DNA from: an uncultured Collinsella sp. | GTDB taxonomy: Bacteria > Actinomycetota > Coriobacteriia > Coriobacteriales > Coriobacteriaceae | NCBI GenBank assembly: GCA_900548515.1 | Contig: URKU01000026.1 | Span: forward strand, 1-21,857 | Direction of reading: 5' to 3' | DNA: 21,857 bases | Part shown: one piece after another, positions 20,745-21,857 of the stretch | Position numbering within the stretch: the stretch's first letter is position 1 | Layout of the letters: each line of letters opens with the position of its first letter | Translations under genes and position numbers: made by a program | Notes under the pieces: model-generated | The model's input: the letters and a program-made list of their open reading frames with translations, nothing else | The model's database searches: none | Told to the model about the DNA's origin: nothing

Positions 20745-21857
20745 TCGTACCCGTTAAGTTTACCTACGCCTCGCGCGACCTGTGGTTCGACCCGCAGGAT
20801 CTGGATATCCTCGAGGCCGATTATGCCATTTGCTCCACCGAGCGCGGAACCGAGATCGGCCTGGTCACGGCCGATCCCTTCGAGGTGCCGCAAGATGAGA
20901 TCGGCCAGCCGCTCAAGCCCGTGCTGCGCGTGGCGAGCGACATCGACCTGCAGCTTGCCGACGACCTGGCCATCCAGGGCGACGAGGCCATGGTCGATTT
21001 CCGTCGTCTGGTCAAAGAGCTCGACCTCGAGATGAAGCCGGTCGGCGTCGAGTACCTGTTTGGCGGCGAGAAGGCTGTGTTCTACTTTGCGGCCGAGGAG
21101 CGCGTCGATTTCCGTCAGCTCGTCAAGGACCTGTCCTCGACGCTGCACATTCGCGTCGACATGCGCCAGATCGGCGTGCGCGACGAGACCCGCCTGGTGG
21201 GCGGCTATGCCCAGTGCGGCCAGGAGCTCTGCTGCACGCGCTTTGGCGGACAGTTTGAGCCGGTTTCGATCCGCATGGCAAAGGAGCAGGACCTGCCGCT
21301 CAACTCGTCCAAGATTAGTGGCGTCTGCGGCCGCCTGATGTGCTGCCTGCGCTACGAGTTCGAGGCGTACAAGGACTTTAAGAGCCGCGCGCCCAAAAAG
21401 AAGACGCTTATCGATACGCCGCTTGGCAAGGCGCGCATCCAGGAATATGACACGCCGCGTGAGCAGCTGGTGCTGCGCCTGGAGAACGGCAAAGTCTTTA
21501 AGGTCAACCTGGCCGATATGACGTGCTCGGAGGGTTGCAAAAAGAAGGCCGCCGAGCAGGGCTGCAACTGCCGCCCCGACTGCGTGACGCGCGACGTGCT
21601 CGAGCGCATCGAGTCGCCCGAGATGCGTCTGGCGCTCATGGAACTCGATCGCGAAAACGGCGTCGACGTGGGCGATGGCCTGTCGAGCGCCGATCGTCTG
21701 GCCGGCACATCGATGCCCAAGCGCCGTCGTCGCGATGCCGAATCCGATGCTCGCACCGCTCAGGGCCAGGGCGAGGGCCGTGGCCGTGGAAAGGGCCGCG
21801 GCAAGGCCGAGGCGCCCGAGACCGAGGGAGCAGCCGATGGCCGTCGCCGCCGCAAGC
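20735..21857 (+). CDS. ricT: PSP1/RicT-like regulatory iron-sulfur protein (3' end missing)
   Basis: Homologue of Bacillus YaaT/RicT, a PSP1-domain protein that in B. subtilis works with RicA and RicF in an iron-sulfur complex affecting RNase Y and sporulation/competence. The 374 codons in view hold the PSP1 C-terminal domain (about 60-147), then the cysteine signature CGQELCC (161-167) and CGRLMCC (198-204), the family marks. A further Cys group (264-283, CSEGC, CNC, DC) could bind metal. From about residue 325 the chain is low-complexity and basic (Arg/Gly/Lys-rich, GRGRGKGRGK), longer than the roughly 275-aa Bacillus protein. The frame runs open past the window end. ATG 20735 follows AGGAAGG by 8 nt and lies inside holB. 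Confidence 0.93.
   Translation, partial: MPLVVPVKFTYASRDLWFDPQDLDILEADYAICSTERGTEIGLVTADPFEVPQDEIGQPLKPVLRVASDIDLQLADDLAIQGDEAMVDFRRLVKELDLEMKPVGVEYLFGGEKAVFYFAAEERVDFRQLVKDLSSTLHIRVDMRQIGVRDETRLVGGYAQCGQELCCTRFGGQFEPVSIRMAKEQDLPLNSSKISGVCGRLMCCLRYEFEAYKDFKSRAPKKKTLIDTPLGKARIQEYDTPREQLVLRLENGKVFKVNLADMTCSEGCKKKAAEQGCNCRPDCVTRDVLERIESPEMRLALMELDRENGVDVGDGLSSADRLAGTSMPKRRRRDAESDARTAQGQGEGRGRGKGRGKAEAPETEGAADGRRRRK

Overview
The window is a GC-rich chromosomal segment of ordinary bacterial housekeeping and sugar-uptake genes. The gene set points to an anaerobic high-GC actinobacterium of the Coriobacteriia, most like Collinsella. This rests on the tmk-holB-ricT cluster, an archaeal-type topoisomerase I with a Lys/Ala/Thr tail, hypAB beside tatAC, a lactose/cellobiose-type PTS, and intergenic GGGAC-type palindromes that I associate with that group. 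The genus is inferred from memory of such genomes, not from a search.

Region 1 (1-7094) is a sugar locus. It begins with the tail of a membrane protein (possibly lnt) and its terminator. A leftward gntR-manA pair follows. Divergent from it run a GH1 6-phospho-beta-glycosidase, PTS IIC, IIB and IIA, closed by a strong terminator, and then a separately promoted ROK sugar kinase. Together they suggest import and phosphorylation of a beta-linked disaccharide, cleavage to a hexose 6-phosphate plus a free hexose, phosphorylation of the free hexose by the ROK kinase, and entry to glycolysis. The neighbouring ManA leaves open a mannose-containing substrate. The GntR/UTRA protein is the obvious local regulator.

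Region 2 (7095-10191) has a manganese-type inorganic pyrophosphatase with its terminator, then nhaA (Na+/H+ antiporter). The nhaA leader contains a complete terminator-like hairpin just before the ribosome binding site. Downstream of nhaA lies a 230-bp AT-richer element bounded by 34-bp imperfect inverted repeats.

Region 3 (10192-17536) holds a small conserved-looking 84-aa gene (leftward), a type Ic-like aspartate aminotransferase, an orphan STAS protein, tatA-tatC, hypA-hypB and the topoisomerase. Tat export and nickel insertion sit side by side, as expected if the cell exports a folded [NiFe] hydrogenase, but no hydrogenase gene is in view.

Region 4 (17537-21857) holds a leftward membrane-anchored zinc-ribbon protein, flanked by palindromic elements, then the rightward replication/regulation operon tmk-holB-ricT. 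ricT runs off the window end.

I see no phage, insertion sequence with a transposase, CRISPR array, rRNA, tRNA or defence system. The most unusual material is non-coding: the 34-bp-TIR element, several GGGAC-containing palindromes, and hairpins placed where they could attenuate nhaA and split PTS IIC from IIB.
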